A stretch of DNA of 64,000 bases from Pyxidicoccus xibeiensis (GTDB lineage: Bacteria > Myxococcota > Myxococcia > Myxococcales > Myxococcaceae). The notes under the pieces were generated by a model. That model worked only from the letters and a program-made list of their open reading frames with translations, did not search any database and was not told where the DNA came from. How positions within the stretch are numbered: position 1 is the stretch's first letter; each line of letters starts with the position of its first letter. The position numbers and the translations under genes are program-made. The stretch is taken from NCBI RefSeq assembly GCF_024198175.1, contig NZ_JAJVKV010000004.1, forward strand, positions 124,001 to 188,000, read 5' to 3'. Positions 54,501 to 62,733 of this stretch are shown here, piece after piece.

Positions 54501-54872
54501 ACCCCGCCCACGCTGCGGTGCTCGCCGGGACGGAACGTGGAGAGCGAAGGCCCCGTGGCCGTCGACTTCACCAACGTCGCCACCGCCTCGGACACGGTGT
54601 CCACCCCCGAGGTGACCTTCAGCATTCCCTCCGGGAGCGTCTTCCAGCCAGGCTTCACCCAGGTGGTCGCCACCGCGACGGACGCGGCGGGCAACACCGC
54701 CAGGTGCGACTTCGTCATCACCGTGAACCTGCCCAGGACGGACCCGGGGCCCACGCCGGGAGGAGAGGGTGACTCCGGGTGCGGCTGCGACTCGACGAGC
54801 CCGGCCGTGGCGTGGTGGCTGCTCCTCCTCCTGGTGCCCACCGTGAGGAGGCGCATCGCACACAGGTCGTGA
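51555..54872 (+). CDS. Secreted lipoprotein with ELWxxDGTxxGT repeats, HYR domains and MYXO-CTERM-like tail
   Basis: The 1105-residue protein starts at ATG 51555 (GGAGGAGG just upstream). The lipobox is TAAC (Cys 21). The body is made of about 16 ELWKTDGTxxGT-type units spaced 45-60 residues apart, each with a following VKDLxPG and LYFxA strand, which would fold as a beta-propeller or solenoid. The last 170 residues hold HYR-like domains (CSFAVNVSDTTPPTL-type) and then a MYXO-CTERM-like sorting signal: a Cys-containing GCGCDST, a hydrophobic helix (AWWLLLLLVPTV) and basic RRRIAHR. MYXO-CTERM proteins are processed and displayed on the surface. Confidence 0.85.
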   Translation: MSTVSRWLVGAVLGGVLTAACSQPREDDAEALSVGTSHQGLTGLGSAVAMDLHEGTTSSSPGELVTVGERAFFAADDGVTGRELYVSDGTAQGTVRLKDLFPGAQGSNPRGLAALGGHVYFFANATPFAQGPMAQTQSLWKSDGTEAGTVHVLALRTQNYYGRLVVSGSQLYFLDDDDGGTELWKSDGTAQGTARVKDLRPGRLSSQPWQLTPVGDVLYFSASVADNEYSLWKTDGTDAGTVRIGQHRLESIVGAGSRVFFFSVVQEDGQTFTELWKTDGTDAGTTRVRRLGVLEAWRRTWATAVGGRLYMLHGNGGLWTSDGTDDGTVLLKSFRSQGFSGVSFATVGSSLYFAADDGTHGLEVWTSNGTVGGTRLLVDLRPGAEGSMPLELRSSGATGLLYFRADDGTHGRELWRSNGLDTVLVKDVVPGALESLPEQAVPTASGLTLFFRATDGQHGRELWKTDGTAEGTTLVRDIAARPEGSSVTGFTRLGTQYFFAATDALHGRELWVTDGTREGTRLVRDFLPGLASSNPRHLTEWRGALYFVMDNDAGSEDLWKTDGTAAGTVRFTEPVASQNLHGLVELGGQLVFKEGLNQFWKTDGTQAGTVRVAHTQPGASISVSDEDEPMVPFKGALYSAAYSSAHGIELWRTDGTAGGTVLVKDVWPGQASGLPMKLTAVAVGDTLFFVAVEENPARVTLWKSDGTEAGTMRVTDLAPGFTVPAVSRAELAAFGGALHFVKRVTTTRHELWKTDGTVPGTVLLRPLPAEGDSVIGELTPLGQTLFFVAEGPSGRELWRTDGTPQGTREVKDIRPPRPANGVEPGAPPTALTVVDEQLYFAVDDAVTGEELWRSDGTAEGTLRVADLWPGSGSSRPRALTPVGGDLLVVADDGVAGYEPRLLAPASVTCPSLPRQEAGGALGANVTWPPAVLADGVPASTPIQYSHASGSTFPVGSTTVEVTADAPGFRVRSCTFAVNVSDTTPPTLRCSPGRNVESEGPVAVDFTNVATASDTVSTPEVTFSIPSGSVFQPGFTQVVATATDAAGNTARCDFVITVNLPRTDPGPTPGGEGDSGCGCDSTSPAVAWWLLLLLVPTVRRRIAHRS

Positions 54873-54954
54873 CAGGACTGACACAGGCGCCTTCACAGGA
54901 GAGTCAGGCAGCTGTGGTACTCCCGGAATTCTTCACCCGGAGAGGTCCCCCACC

Positions 54955-56349
54955 ATGAAGCTACGCAGCCTCGCACTCGCCTGTCTCCTGGCCCTCGGCG
55001 CCACGGCCTGTGGCCCCACGTCCCCCGAGCCTTCCCCCGAGCCTTCGTCCACGCCGGCGGAGGAGACCGGTGTCTCCACCGCCGCGGCGACGGCCACCCG
55101 CATCTACGCGTACGAGCCCACGGGCACGCACGAGCTGAGCTTCGAGACGCTCGGCACCTTCGAGACGCGCAACAACAAGCGCGTGCTCGTCATCCGTGGC
55201 ACCACCAACCGCTACCTCCAGGACGTCTTCAGCTTCGTGCCGGACGACGCCTTCGGCACGGCGAACATCATCAGCGAGCGCCGCTTCGAGGTGGTGCTGG
55301 AGGAGGGCCACGAGCTGAACACGGTGCTCTCCGGGCTGCCGCTCTTCATCTCCATCGACACGTTCACCGGCTACCCGACGCGGTACTACGCGCGGCTCGT
55401 CGTGGCGCCGCGGTTCTTCGACTTGCGCGGGTCCACGTCCATCAACATCCATGAGGACGTGGAGCCGAAGTACGTGTGGAACGCGGCGCGCACCGACAAC
55501 CTGATGTACCGGGGCCGGGTGGACGCGGCGGCCAGCTCGCTCATCGTCACCGCGCCGGACGGCACGCCGGTGGTCACCCGCGTGGACGCGGACACCTTCC
55601 AGCTCGACTGGCGCTACCCGGCCGTGCACCAGGCCATCGACCCGCACACGACGCCGCTCACCTTCACCGCCACGCTCAACGACGGCACGGTGGTGAGCAG
55701 GACGGCACGCCCGGTGGCGCGTGTCACCGAGCTGGCCATCAGCACCAACGACGACCCGTACAACACCTGGCCGTCCCAGGCCTGCCTGCCGGCCGTGTAC
55801 AACTGCATCCACGCGCTGCCCGCCAGCACGCTGGACTACGGCGCGTGCGGCACCCAGCGTCAGGTGTCGCGCTGCATGTACGCGAGCGCCTGCGAGGTGC
55901 TCCCGGGCCAGCCGCTGTCGCTCACCGAGATTGACTCCGCTTCCCTGGAGCCCGCGCGTCTGGCGTTCAACCAGGGCTCCTCGTCGACGGACTGGTACGC
56001 GTTGAACAGCATCGACGCGTACAGCACCCCGCAGTGCCCGGCCACGCCCGTCACCATCCAGGCGGTGATGGACCACTTCAACGCGACGACGCAGACGCTG
56101 CCGCCGGCCGAGTACGGCGAGTTCACCGACCGCGCCGGCCTGGTGGACAACTTCTTCTTCGGCTCGAGCAGCTCCCCGCTGCTGGCCGCCATCGACTCGT
56201 TCGCGGGCGGTGGCCCCATCCAGGCGTGGCTCGCCTGGGAGGAGATCTCCTGCCACAACTGCCACGACTACGCGGAGTACGCCGTCCTGTACTACCCGAA
56301 CAGCCGCAAGGTCATCGTGCTCAAGGGCCACCACGGCTACGACTGGTGA
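54955..56349 (+). CDS. Lipoprotein of unknown function
   Basis: The 464-residue protein has a lipobox ATAC (Cys 19) and a Pro/Glu/Ser-rich linker. Residues about 45-185 form a beta-rich domain; about 260-310 carry a Cys-rich segment (SQACLPAVYNCIHALP, CGTQRQVSRCMYASACEV). The C-terminal 100 residues end with EEISCHNCHDYAEYAVLYYP and VIVLKGHHGYDW. This could be a hydrolase-like or transglutaminase-like fold because of the Cys/His/Asp content, but no family is recognised. CHNCH formally fits a c-type haem motif; a single site in this context is unconvincing. Confidence 0.7.
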   Translation: MKLRSLALACLLALGATACGPTSPEPSPEPSSTPAEETGVSTAAATATRIYAYEPTGTHELSFETLGTFETRNNKRVLVIRGTTNRYLQDVFSFVPDDAFGTANIISERRFEVVLEEGHELNTVLSGLPLFISIDTFTGYPTRYYARLVVAPRFFDLRGSTSINIHEDVEPKYVWNAARTDNLMYRGRVDAAASSLIVTAPDGTPVVTRVDADTFQLDWRYPAVHQAIDPHTTPLTFTATLNDGTVVSRTARPVARVTELAISTNDDPYNTWPSQACLPAVYNCIHALPASTLDYGACGTQRQVSRCMYASACEVLPGQPLSLTEIDSASLEPARLAFNQGSSSTDWYALNSIDAYSTPQCPATPVTIQAVMDHFNATTQTLPPAEYGEFTDRAGLVDNFFFGSSSSPLLAAIDSFAGGGPIQAWLAWEEISCHNCHDYAEYAVLYYPNSRKVIVLKGHHGYDW

Positions 56350-56356
56350 GTGAGTT

Positions 56357-56385
56357 CCTGCCCGGGCCTTGATGGTCCGGGCAGG
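56357..56385 (+). terminator. Terminator after the 464-aa lipoprotein gene
   Basis: CCTGCCCGGGCC pairs with GGTCCGGGCAGG (one G-T pair, 12 bp) across the loop TTGAT, eight nt past the stop. Confidence 0.7.
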
Positions 56386-56476
56386 CTCCAGGCCCCGGCG
56401 GCGGGACAGCAGCTTCCGTAACCTGTCTGCATCTACAGCCGGGCGGATTCTCCGCCGGGCGCCTGGAGGGAGTCCC

Positions 56477-58075
56477 ATGAAGCCGCATCGTCCCAATCCG
56501 TTGTGGGTTGCTTTCTGTGTCACGTGGTTGGGCTGCGCGGGGGGCGAGCCCGAGGGCTCGGGAGCGCCCGTGTCGGGAGGCGGCACGTGGATGGGCGAAG
56601 AGCTCTCCGCGGGGTGCGAGCCCGGTGATGGAGGCACGCCCGGCGCAGACACGGTGCGGGTGACGAGCCACCTGCGCTTCCACACGCTGGTGGGGGTTGC
56701 CGAGCGCCCCGAGGACATGTCGGCGCGTCCACCCCATGTGCTCGTCCAGGATGGAGGGACGTTCACCCGCATCGACGGCACGGCCACCGACGGTGGCTAC
56801 CAGTTCGCCGGAGTGCCGCAGGGGACGTACTACCTGAGGACGGGGAACGCGTACGTCCTGACGGACGCGCGGCACGTGGAGCTCGGCTCGAACCACGTCG
56901 GCCGGGTGGACACCGTCTTCACGGGGACGAGCGCGACGCCGATGCAGCTCACCCTGTCGAACCTCGCCCCGTGGGTGTTCATGTGGGACTCGCAGAACTT
57001 CTCCAGCCTGGAGGTCATTTCCGGGCAGGTGGAGCTGGCGGGCGAGGTCTACCTCCATGAAGAGCCCCAGGACGGCCAGACGGCCGTGACCGCCAGCACG
57101 GCCGAGACCTGGAACCACCTCAACACCGTCCCCGTCTTCGAGGCGGCGAAGGGGGACGCGCTGTATGTGAACCAGCTCGGTGCCATGGATGCGGGCACGC
57201 TGCCGGACGGGGGGGCCGTGGTGAGCCGCACCGTGGTGCGCAGCACTCAGACGGCGCCGTTCGACTTCACCGCGGATGGCACCACGCCCCTGCAGGTCAG
57301 CGGGGTGATGCAGTCCGTGCCGACGCAAGAGCTGGCCCTGGAGTGGCGCCTCTCCGAGTACACCTCGCGCGCCACGCAGATGCATCCCGCCGCGACGCTC
57401 AACAAGCCCGTGCTCTACATCGAGGCCGGCCCACACAGGCCCGAGCATGGCACGGTGGGCGCCTCGGGCCTGCTGCTCCGGCTCGAGCTGCCTGCTCGCG
57501 CCGCCTTCAACTTCACGCGTCGCCTGGCGTATGGAAACCCGTTCCCGGCCACCTGGGCCCAGGTGGGCTCCGCGGCGTACCACCTGGGCCACAGGGAGAT
57601 GCTGCCCGATGGCTCCGGCCGCATGCAGTCCATCTCCATCGAGAACATGGCGACCCGGGACCTGGTGACGAACCTGTTCGCATCGCCCCTGAGTCCCCGC
57701 CTGACGCCGCCGCGCGGGCTGGCCATCGACGGCCTCGACGCGAACGTGCAGCGACAGGTGGGCGCCACCAGCCCCGTCATCTCCTGGCTGCCACCCGAGA
57801 GGGGCACGCCCACCGGCTACCGGCTGGCCCTCTTCCGCTATGTCGATGACCAGGGCTTCGTCATGGCGGAGTTCGATGGGTACTTCTATGTGCCCGGCTC
57901 GACGACGCAGGTGCGGCTGCCTCCCGGCACCCTGCGACCTGCGTCCATCTACAAGCTGCGGGTGCTGGCCATGGAAATCACCGGCCAGGACCTGAAGGGC
58001 CGCCCATTCCAGACGCTGGGAGGGTTGCCCCAGAGCTACGCGACCGCCGTCAGCTCCTTCTTCACCACGCCGTGA
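56477..58075 (+). CDS. Lipoprotein with a carboxypeptidase-regulatory-like N-terminal domain and fibronectin-III-like C-terminus
   Basis: The 532-residue protein starts at ATG 56477 behind GGAGGGAG. The lipobox is WLGC (Cys 20). Residues about 75-130 (TFTRIDGTATDGGYQFAGVP and GTYYLRTGNAYVL) resemble carboxypeptidase-regulatory/CarboxypepD_reg-like beta domains. The C-terminal 110 residues (PVISWLPPERGTPTGYRLALF and TQVRLPPGTLRPASIYKLRVLA) look like a fibronectin type III domain. No catalytic motif is visible. It is likely a surface or periplasmic structural lipoprotein. Confidence 0.7.
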   Translation: MKPHRPNPLWVAFCVTWLGCAGGEPEGSGAPVSGGGTWMGEELSAGCEPGDGGTPGADTVRVTSHLRFHTLVGVAERPEDMSARPPHVLVQDGGTFTRIDGTATDGGYQFAGVPQGTYYLRTGNAYVLTDARHVELGSNHVGRVDTVFTGTSATPMQLTLSNLAPWVFMWDSQNFSSLEVISGQVELAGEVYLHEEPQDGQTAVTASTAETWNHLNTVPVFEAAKGDALYVNQLGAMDAGTLPDGGAVVSRTVVRSTQTAPFDFTADGTTPLQVSGVMQSVPTQELALEWRLSEYTSRATQMHPAATLNKPVLYIEAGPHRPEHGTVGASGLLLRLELPARAAFNFTRRLAYGNPFPATWAQVGSAAYHLGHREMLPDGSGRMQSISIENMATRDLVTNLFASPLSPRLTPPRGLAIDGLDANVQRQVGATSPVISWLPPERGTPTGYRLALFRYVDDQGFVMAEFDGYFYVPGSTTQVRLPPGTLRPASIYKLRVLAMEITGQDLKGRPFQTLGGLPQSYATAVSSFFTTP

Positions 58076-58087
58076 GGTAGGGCGGCG

Positions 58088-58918
58088 CTACGCCGGGGTC
58101 TCCAGCACCGAGGGCCAGTGGCGGTCCTGCCACCGCTGCCAGAGCGGGCAGCGGCGCGCGCGGACCGTCCGCTCGCTCCAGGCCACCAGGGCGTCGCGGG
58201 AGGCATTGCTGTAGGTGCGGTTGGGGACGAGGCCTTCCGCCTCTCCGCCGTCCGGTGTCTCCCAGAAGAGGTGGAGGTTGGCGTTGCCCGGTTCCGGCTG
58301 GCTGTAATCAGGCAGGGTGCGTCCGCCCGGCAGCTCGACGTAATAGCGATAGGCGGCCTCGTAGCCCTGCAGCTCGGCGCGGCGCAGCGGCAGTCCGGAG
58401 AAGACCGCGTCGAGCACGCCCAGCAGCCGGTCGTAGAGGCGGAGGTCGAAGGCGATTTCGTCCTCCTGCTTGTACGGGTCGTCCTCTCCCCAGAGGCCAG
58501 CCCAGGAGATGGCGGTGACGTGGGTGTACGCGGGCTTGCGGCCCAGGCGCGCGTTGGCCGCCCACAGCGCTTCGACTACGGGGCGCGCCGCGGCTGGCGG
58601 CAGGCCCGCTGCGGAGAGCACCTGGTAGCGCTTCCGCTTCGAGCCGTCCTCCTGGTGGAAGGCCCCGAAGGACACCTCGTCGAGGCCATCCACGCGAAGG
58701 TCGACGGTGAGGCGCCCTTCTCCGATGACGCTCGGAGGCTGCGTCAGGGCGGCGAGGAGCGCCTCCACGTGCAGCGCGAGGTCGTCCGGCGGGAGCGCGC
58801 GCAGCAGGGCCGTGTGGCCCTCCTCGTCCGCGGAGAGCCACCGGGCGGCGTACAGGCGCGGGTTCGTGCGGGCGAGGTGTCTGTCCATGTGCCGCAGGAT
58901 AGGCCAGCCGGAGGACAT
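58088..58918 (-). CDS. Conserved-looking protein of unknown function
   Basis: The 276-residue soluble protein starts at ATG 58918 with GGGAGG nine bases upstream; ATG 58888 is in frame but has no ribosome-binding site. Segments such as FDLRLYDRLLGVLDAVFSGLPLRRAELQGYE and DYSQPEPGNANLHLFWETPDGG look like a globular enzyme or binding domain, but I recognise no family. It is convergent with the preceding lipoprotein, only 12 nt apart. Confidence 0.7.
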   Translation of the reverse strand: MSSGWPILRHMDRHLARTNPRLYAARWLSADEEGHTALLRALPPDDLALHVEALLAALTQPPSVIGEGRLTVDLRVDGLDEVSFGAFHQEDGSKRKRYQVLSAAGLPPAAARPVVEALWAANARLGRKPAYTHVTAISWAGLWGEDDPYKQEDEIAFDLRLYDRLLGVLDAVFSGLPLRRAELQGYEAAYRYYVELPGGRTLPDYSQPEPGNANLHLFWETPDGGEAEGLVPNRTYSNASRDALVAWSERTVRARRCPLWQRWQDRHWPSVLETPA

Positions 58919-59129
58919 GCCGCGACGTCCTCCCGTGGCCCAGGAGGCGACGCGTCAGCTGTATTCGATGACGATCCGGTCCGGAGACCCGGTGCTCAGG
59001 ACATCGGGTCTGTTCTTGTAGATTCGATACAAGAGCTCCGAACTCTTTGTCGATGAAGGAGGTGGGGGGATTCCCACCGGTACTTGGAAAATCTCTCGTC
59101 CATGTGCTGTTGCGAGCCGGCAGCAAGCC

Positions 59130-60107
59130 TCAACGACGCACCGAGGTGGCCGCTCTCCCCTTCACCGTCTTCTTCGCTGCTTTCCGTGCCCCGGCCTTGC
59201 TCGCCGCCTTCTTCGCTGCTTTCCATGGTCCGGCTTTGCTCACGGCCTTCTTCGCTGCTTTCCGTGCGCCGGCTTTGCGCACGGCCTTCTTCGCTGCTTT
59301 CCGTGGCCCGGTCTTCGCTGTCGGCTCGGGCGCCGTGGCGGCTTCGTCCTGCGAGAGCCACGCGCGGCCGAGCGACTTCAGGTCGTCGAAGTCCGCCACC
59401 TCCGAGCCGTGCCAGTCCGCCGCCTCATGGTAGATGAGCACTTGCTCCGGGCTCGTCAGGACGAGCGTGCCGACCCGCTTCGGCCCGCGCTTCGGCACGA
59501 GCAGCAGCGGCTGACCCACCATCGACGCCGTCGCATTCTTCATGGCGGCGGGGTCGGTGAGCACCGGGTCGGCGACGTAGCGATTCGCGCCGTACAGGGC
59601 GATGAACGCACCGGGGAGTTTGTGCTTGGGGAGGTGTGGCTGGCCGACGCGAAACCCGGCCGCCGGGTCCTGCGAGCGCGAGGCCGGCGCGCCTTTCGGC
59701 GCAGGCGACCGGGGCGCGGCGGGCAGGCCCGGCCCGGCGTCATAGGCGGCCGTCCGCCACGCCATGCCCTTGCGCAGGTGCTCGATCCACGCCGGGTGCG
59801 TCGGCTGGATTTCGAGCAAAGGGCCGGACCGCTTCACCTTCGCCACGAACGCCTGCGCGTTCGCCTTCATCCACGCGCTGTCAAAGACACTGCGCTCGTC
59901 CATTGCCTGCGCGAGCGCCGAGTCCTCGAGGTGTCGGTGCTTGCTGAACGCGGCATCCTCCGACTGCGCAATCGGGTCGTACATCAACATCAATGCGAAC
60001 ACCGCGTGCGGCGCGGACTTGCCGGAGTCGGGGTGCACGGAGGTCACCAACAGGCGGGCAGCCCTGCGGGAGACTCCGAGGACACGGACGGCGAACAGGT
60101 CGGACAT
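59130..60107 (-). CDS. Protein with histone-H1-like lysine/alanine repeat tail
   Basis: The 325-residue protein starts at ATG 60107, with a GTG three bases earlier. The first 260 residues look globular and contain ALMLMYDPIAQSEDAAFSKHRH, PTHPAWIEHLRKGMAWRTAAYDAGPG, and PGAFIALYGANRYVADPV with VLTSPEQVLIYHEAADWHG; no family is recognised. The last 65 residues are four 13-residue units (pattern GxRKAAKKAVxKA) rich in Lys and Ala, resembling the C-terminal tail of histone H1 and of myxobacterial H1-like proteins. DNA or polyanion binding by the tail is likely. A new-type nucleoid-associated or regulatory protein is possible. Confidence 0.75.
   Translation of the reverse strand: MSDLFAVRVLGVSRRAARLLVTSVHPDSGKSAPHAVFALMLMYDPIAQSEDAAFSKHRHLEDSALAQAMDERSVFDSAWMKANAQAFVAKVKRSGPLLEIQPTHPAWIEHLRKGMAWRTAAYDAGPGLPAAPRSPAPKGAPASRSQDPAAGFRVGQPHLPKHKLPGAFIALYGANRYVADPVLTDPAAMKNATASMVGQPLLLVPKRGPKRVGTLVLTSPEQVLIYHEAADWHGSEVADFDDLKSLGRAWLSQDEAATAPEPTAKTGPRKAAKKAVRKAGARKAAKKAVSKAGPWKAAKKAASKAGARKAAKKTVKGRAATSVRR
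59154..59309 (-). repeat. Four 39-nt tandem repeats encoding the Lys/Ala tail
   Basis: CTTCTTCGCTGCTTTCC recurs at 59169, 59208, 59247 and 59286, an exact 39-nt period (13 codons). The array is in frame and could expand or contract without breaking the gene. Confidence 0.9.
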
Positions 60108-60256
60108 CACTCGACGCTACCGTGTGCGCTCCCGACCGCGAAGCTCGGAGGGACGCGCGTGAAACCGATGGACTTGCCCCCGGGCGTTCGACAGCGAGTG
60201 CCGTATGGCACTTTGAAGAATTGAGGTCGCCTGACCCATCCTGGTAGGTTTGCCGG

Positions 60257-61183
60257 ATGACGCGCTCTACACTACCACCCGGGTATGGCTTGGTGATTGT
60301 CCTCCTGGCATCCGCGGCCCTTGCCGGGGAGCGCGAAGCCGCCGCCGTCCGGACCATCCTGCTCTCGGGGCATCCCGCCGAGTGGACTCACACCCTCTAC
60401 GTCTCCGGCCAGGTCCTGACCACCCTGCGCTTCGAGCAGCCCGTGAACTCGGCGAAGACGAAGATGCTTGGCTGGGAGGGTCGGCTGACGCCACTGGGCG
60501 TGCTGGGCAACAAGGTGGTCCTGGAGCCGATTCACGACCTCAATCCCGACGAGCGGATTCCCCTGGTCGTGGCGCTTACTGACGGGACGGAGGTGTCATT
60601 CCTGCTGGCTCCGCCAGCACACGAAGAGCGGGCCACGGACCAGCAGGTCAACGTGTTCAAGAGCCGCGAGAGCTACGACGCAGTGCTTTCGGCCCTCTAC
60701 GACGCGCTCAAGAGGGAGGGCGCGTTGAGGGAGGAGACCGAACGTCTCAAGAAGGAAGAGACCTCGGTCGACCACGCCTTCGCAACGCTGCTCGTCAAAG
60801 GAGCAGAGAAGAAGACGCCATTCCGCAGCAGGAAGCAGGCGCTCCTGAAGGACGGGGACGTGAACATCAAGGTCGAAGTCTTCGAGGGGCCAGGCAAGGC
60901 GGCGGCCGTGATTCACCTGACCAACACCCACGGCGACAAAACGTGGAGGTTCAGGAACGCACTGCTATCCACCAGCGCGGAGCCCTCTACTTCTCGCCCC
61001 TTCGCACTTCGCATGGATAGGACCGAAATCGCCCAGGGCCAGTCCGGGACCATCGCGGTCGTCGCGGACAAGAGCGCGTTCATCACAGATGGGGGACTCC
61101 ACAACCTAGTCCTGGAGATCTTCCGTGGAGACGGGCTCCGGCAGCTGATCGTGAACCTGGATCACTCACTGCTTCGGGAGTAG
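60257..61183 (+). CDS. DUF2381 (Myxococcus paralogous family TIGR02268) protein
   Basis: The 308-residue exported protein begins with a signal peptide (YGLVIVLLASAALAGERE). TILLSGHPAEWTHTLYVSGQVLTTLRFEQPV and PLVVALTDGTEVSFLL are characteristic of DUF2381, a myxobacteria-specific family usually encoded beside Ser/Thr kinases. The middle has a coiled-coil-like DALKREGALREETERLKKEE; the C-terminal half is a beta domain. It is followed by a small lipoprotein, two nt after its stop. No kinase is encoded nearby here. Confidence 0.85.
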   Translation: MTRSTLPPGYGLVIVLLASAALAGEREAAAVRTILLSGHPAEWTHTLYVSGQVLTTLRFEQPVNSAKTKMLGWEGRLTPLGVLGNKVVLEPIHDLNPDERIPLVVALTDGTEVSFLLAPPAHEERATDQQVNVFKSRESYDAVLSALYDALKREGALREETERLKKEETSVDHAFATLLVKGAEKKTPFRSRKQALLKDGDVNIKVEVFEGPGKAAAVIHLTNTHGDKTWRFRNALLSTSAEPSTSRPFALRMDRTEIAQGQSGTIAVVADKSAFITDGGLHNLVLEIFRGDGLRQLIVNLDHSLLRE

Positions 61184-61185
61184 AG

Positions 61186-61689
61186 ATGCCGCTCATGCCC
61201 GCCGCCAAAGCGCTCCGCATCGCCGCTGTCACCCTGCTCTGTGCGACTCCTGGCTGCACCACGACCCAAGGGAGTGTGGCGCTGCGGCCCGATGGCACTC
61301 CGGGTCCCGAGGAATGCCCAGAGGAAGCCAAGAGGACGATGCGGGCGCTGAAGCTGCGAGTGGGAGACACCTCCTGGGTGGAGCTCGACGCGAACCAGAT
61401 CCAGTCGACGCCCATCATGCTCTATGACGGGCCCATCGAGAGCATGCTGGAGAAAGACTTCGGCACGCTCGAGACCACGACCCGCCTGTATGGTCAGGTC
61501 TGGACGGGCGGCCCTCAGGTCGTCATCCGCTATTACGAAGCCCACCCACCGGACACCGAGAAGCTGCCCATCTGCGCGGTGGCGCGCCTGAGCATGAACC
61601 AGCTCCGGAAGCTTCCAGAGTCGCGGCCTGGAATTGCCGTCCTGGGCGGATCTTCCGCTGGGGTGGCCATCGTGGATTCGTTCCGCTAG
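61186..61689 (+). CDS. Small lipoprotein paired with DUF2381
   Basis: The 167-residue protein starts two nt after the DUF2381 stop, with GGGAG six bases upstream. The lipobox is TPGC (Cys 24). The mature part holds SWVELDANQIQSTPIMLYDGPIESMLEKD then RLYGQVWTGGPQVVIRYYEAH, a beta-rich domain typical of the lipoproteins that accompany DUF2381 genes. The function is unknown. Confidence 0.8.
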   Translation: MPLMPAAKALRIAAVTLLCATPGCTTTQGSVALRPDGTPGPEECPEEAKRTMRALKLRVGDTSWVELDANQIQSTPIMLYDGPIESMLEKDFGTLETTTRLYGQVWTGGPQVVIRYYEAHPPDTEKLPICAVARLSMNQLRKLPESRPGIAVLGGSSAGVAIVDSFR

Positions 61690-61734
61690 GCGCTCTGGGA
61701 GCAAATCCACCACAGCCCGAACAGGCCACCGCTG

Positions 61735-62586
61735 CTACAGCGCCGCGCGTCGAAGCGCATCCTCGAGTGACCTCGGCGCGCGACCGGTGAGCCGTTCGAC
61801 ATCGCCCGTCGTCACATCGAAGCCACCCGTGGCCCACATGTCCTGAATGCTGAGAACGGCATCCACGACGAACGGAGGCAATCCCGCGGCCGCGAGCCCC
61901 TCGCGGTACTGGCTGACGCTCACGGCGGCGAAGCCGAAGCTCTTGCCTGTCACCTTCGCGACCAACGAAGCGCGCGCCGCGCCATCGAGCGCCGCCGGTC
62001 CGGTCGCCTGGCAGATGGCGCCGTGGTGCCCCTGACCGGCGAGGATGCCTGCCGCCGCAGCGGCGACGTCGTCTCGCGCGACGAAGTTGACCGGCGTGTT
62101 CGAAGTCGCTGCATGAATGCCGCGTGACAGCGACATACGAACTTCATCGACGAACGACTCGGCGTAGTAGGCCATCCGAAGGATGGTCCACTTCTTCGCC
62201 AGACGCATCAGTGACTGCTCCGGAACGAAATAGCTCTGCCAGAGGTGCGGGACCTCGGCCGACTTCGTCCCGAGCGCCGACGTAAAGACGATGTGTTCAA
62301 CGCCTGCATCGACGGCACGCTGGATCGCGTCGTGTCCCTGCGCAGCTCGAACACCGGGACGCATGTCGCTCGAAGGGATGATGAGCAGCCGGTCGAGGCC
62401 CGCGAACGCCTTGGTGAGGGAGTCGGGTTGATCGAAGTCGCCGAACCGCGCCTCGATGCCGAGTGCACTCACCTTCTCAGGCGTCCGCGAGATGCCGACG
62501 AGATGGGCGTCCGGCGCGCGGGTCTTCAACTCCGCGACCGTCGCTGCGCCGAGCTGCCCACTCGCCCCACTGATTCCGATCTTCAT
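61735..62586 (-). CDS. NmrA/QorB-type NAD(P)-binding oxidoreductase
   Basis: The 283-residue atypical short-chain dehydrogenase has the nucleotide motif GISGASGQLGAATVAELK (residues 4-21), then a later IIPSSDMRPGVRAAQGHDAI and VFTSALGT. Relatives include NmrA sensors and QorB NADPH:quinone oxidoreductases. The Tyr/Lys catalytic pair of classical SDRs is not evident. ATG 62586 with AGGA upstream fixes the start. It is divergent from a LysR regulator that probably controls it. Confidence 0.88.
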   Translation of the reverse strand: MKIGISGASGQLGAATVAELKTRAPDAHLVGISRTPEKVSALGIEARFGDFDQPDSLTKAFAGLDRLLIIPSSDMRPGVRAAQGHDAIQRAVDAGVEHIVFTSALGTKSAEVPHLWQSYFVPEQSLMRLAKKWTILRMAYYAESFVDEVRMSLSRGIHAATSNTPVNFVARDDVAAAAAGILAGQGHHGAICQATGPAALDGAARASLVAKVTGKSFGFAAVSVSQYREGLAAAGLPPFVVDAVLSIQDMWATGGFDVTTGDVERLTGRAPRSLEDALRRAAL

Positions 62587-62716
62587 GAGGATGTCCTTCC
62601 GGTTGCCTTGCGCACGGCCGGTGCGACTTTCGTTGCGAAGAGCCCGATGCCGCGCGCGACGTCTTCTTGCATGCGATGGAATAGGGGCGCCGCGACTTCC
62701 ACACAAGACGCAACGG

Positions 62717-62733
62717 TGCAATACACCAATGCA
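62717..62733. promoter_or_regulatory. Possible LysR operator
   Basis: TGCAAT and AATGCA flank the 5-nt spacer ACACC, a near-perfect dyad overlapping the LysR start codon in the 146-bp divergent region. It could be a LysR T-N11-A type site allowing autorepression. Confidence 0.35.

Noticed and set aside
56247..56275. CHNCH in the 464-aa lipoprotein as a c-type haem site
   Set aside because: A lone CxxCH without a distal ligand pattern or cytochrome neighbours is likely chance; the other Cys in the protein suggest disulfides.
58996..59361. 121-codon Glu/Ser-rich open frame on the minus strand
   Set aside because: It is another frame of the 39-nt repeat array that encodes the Lys/Ala tail.
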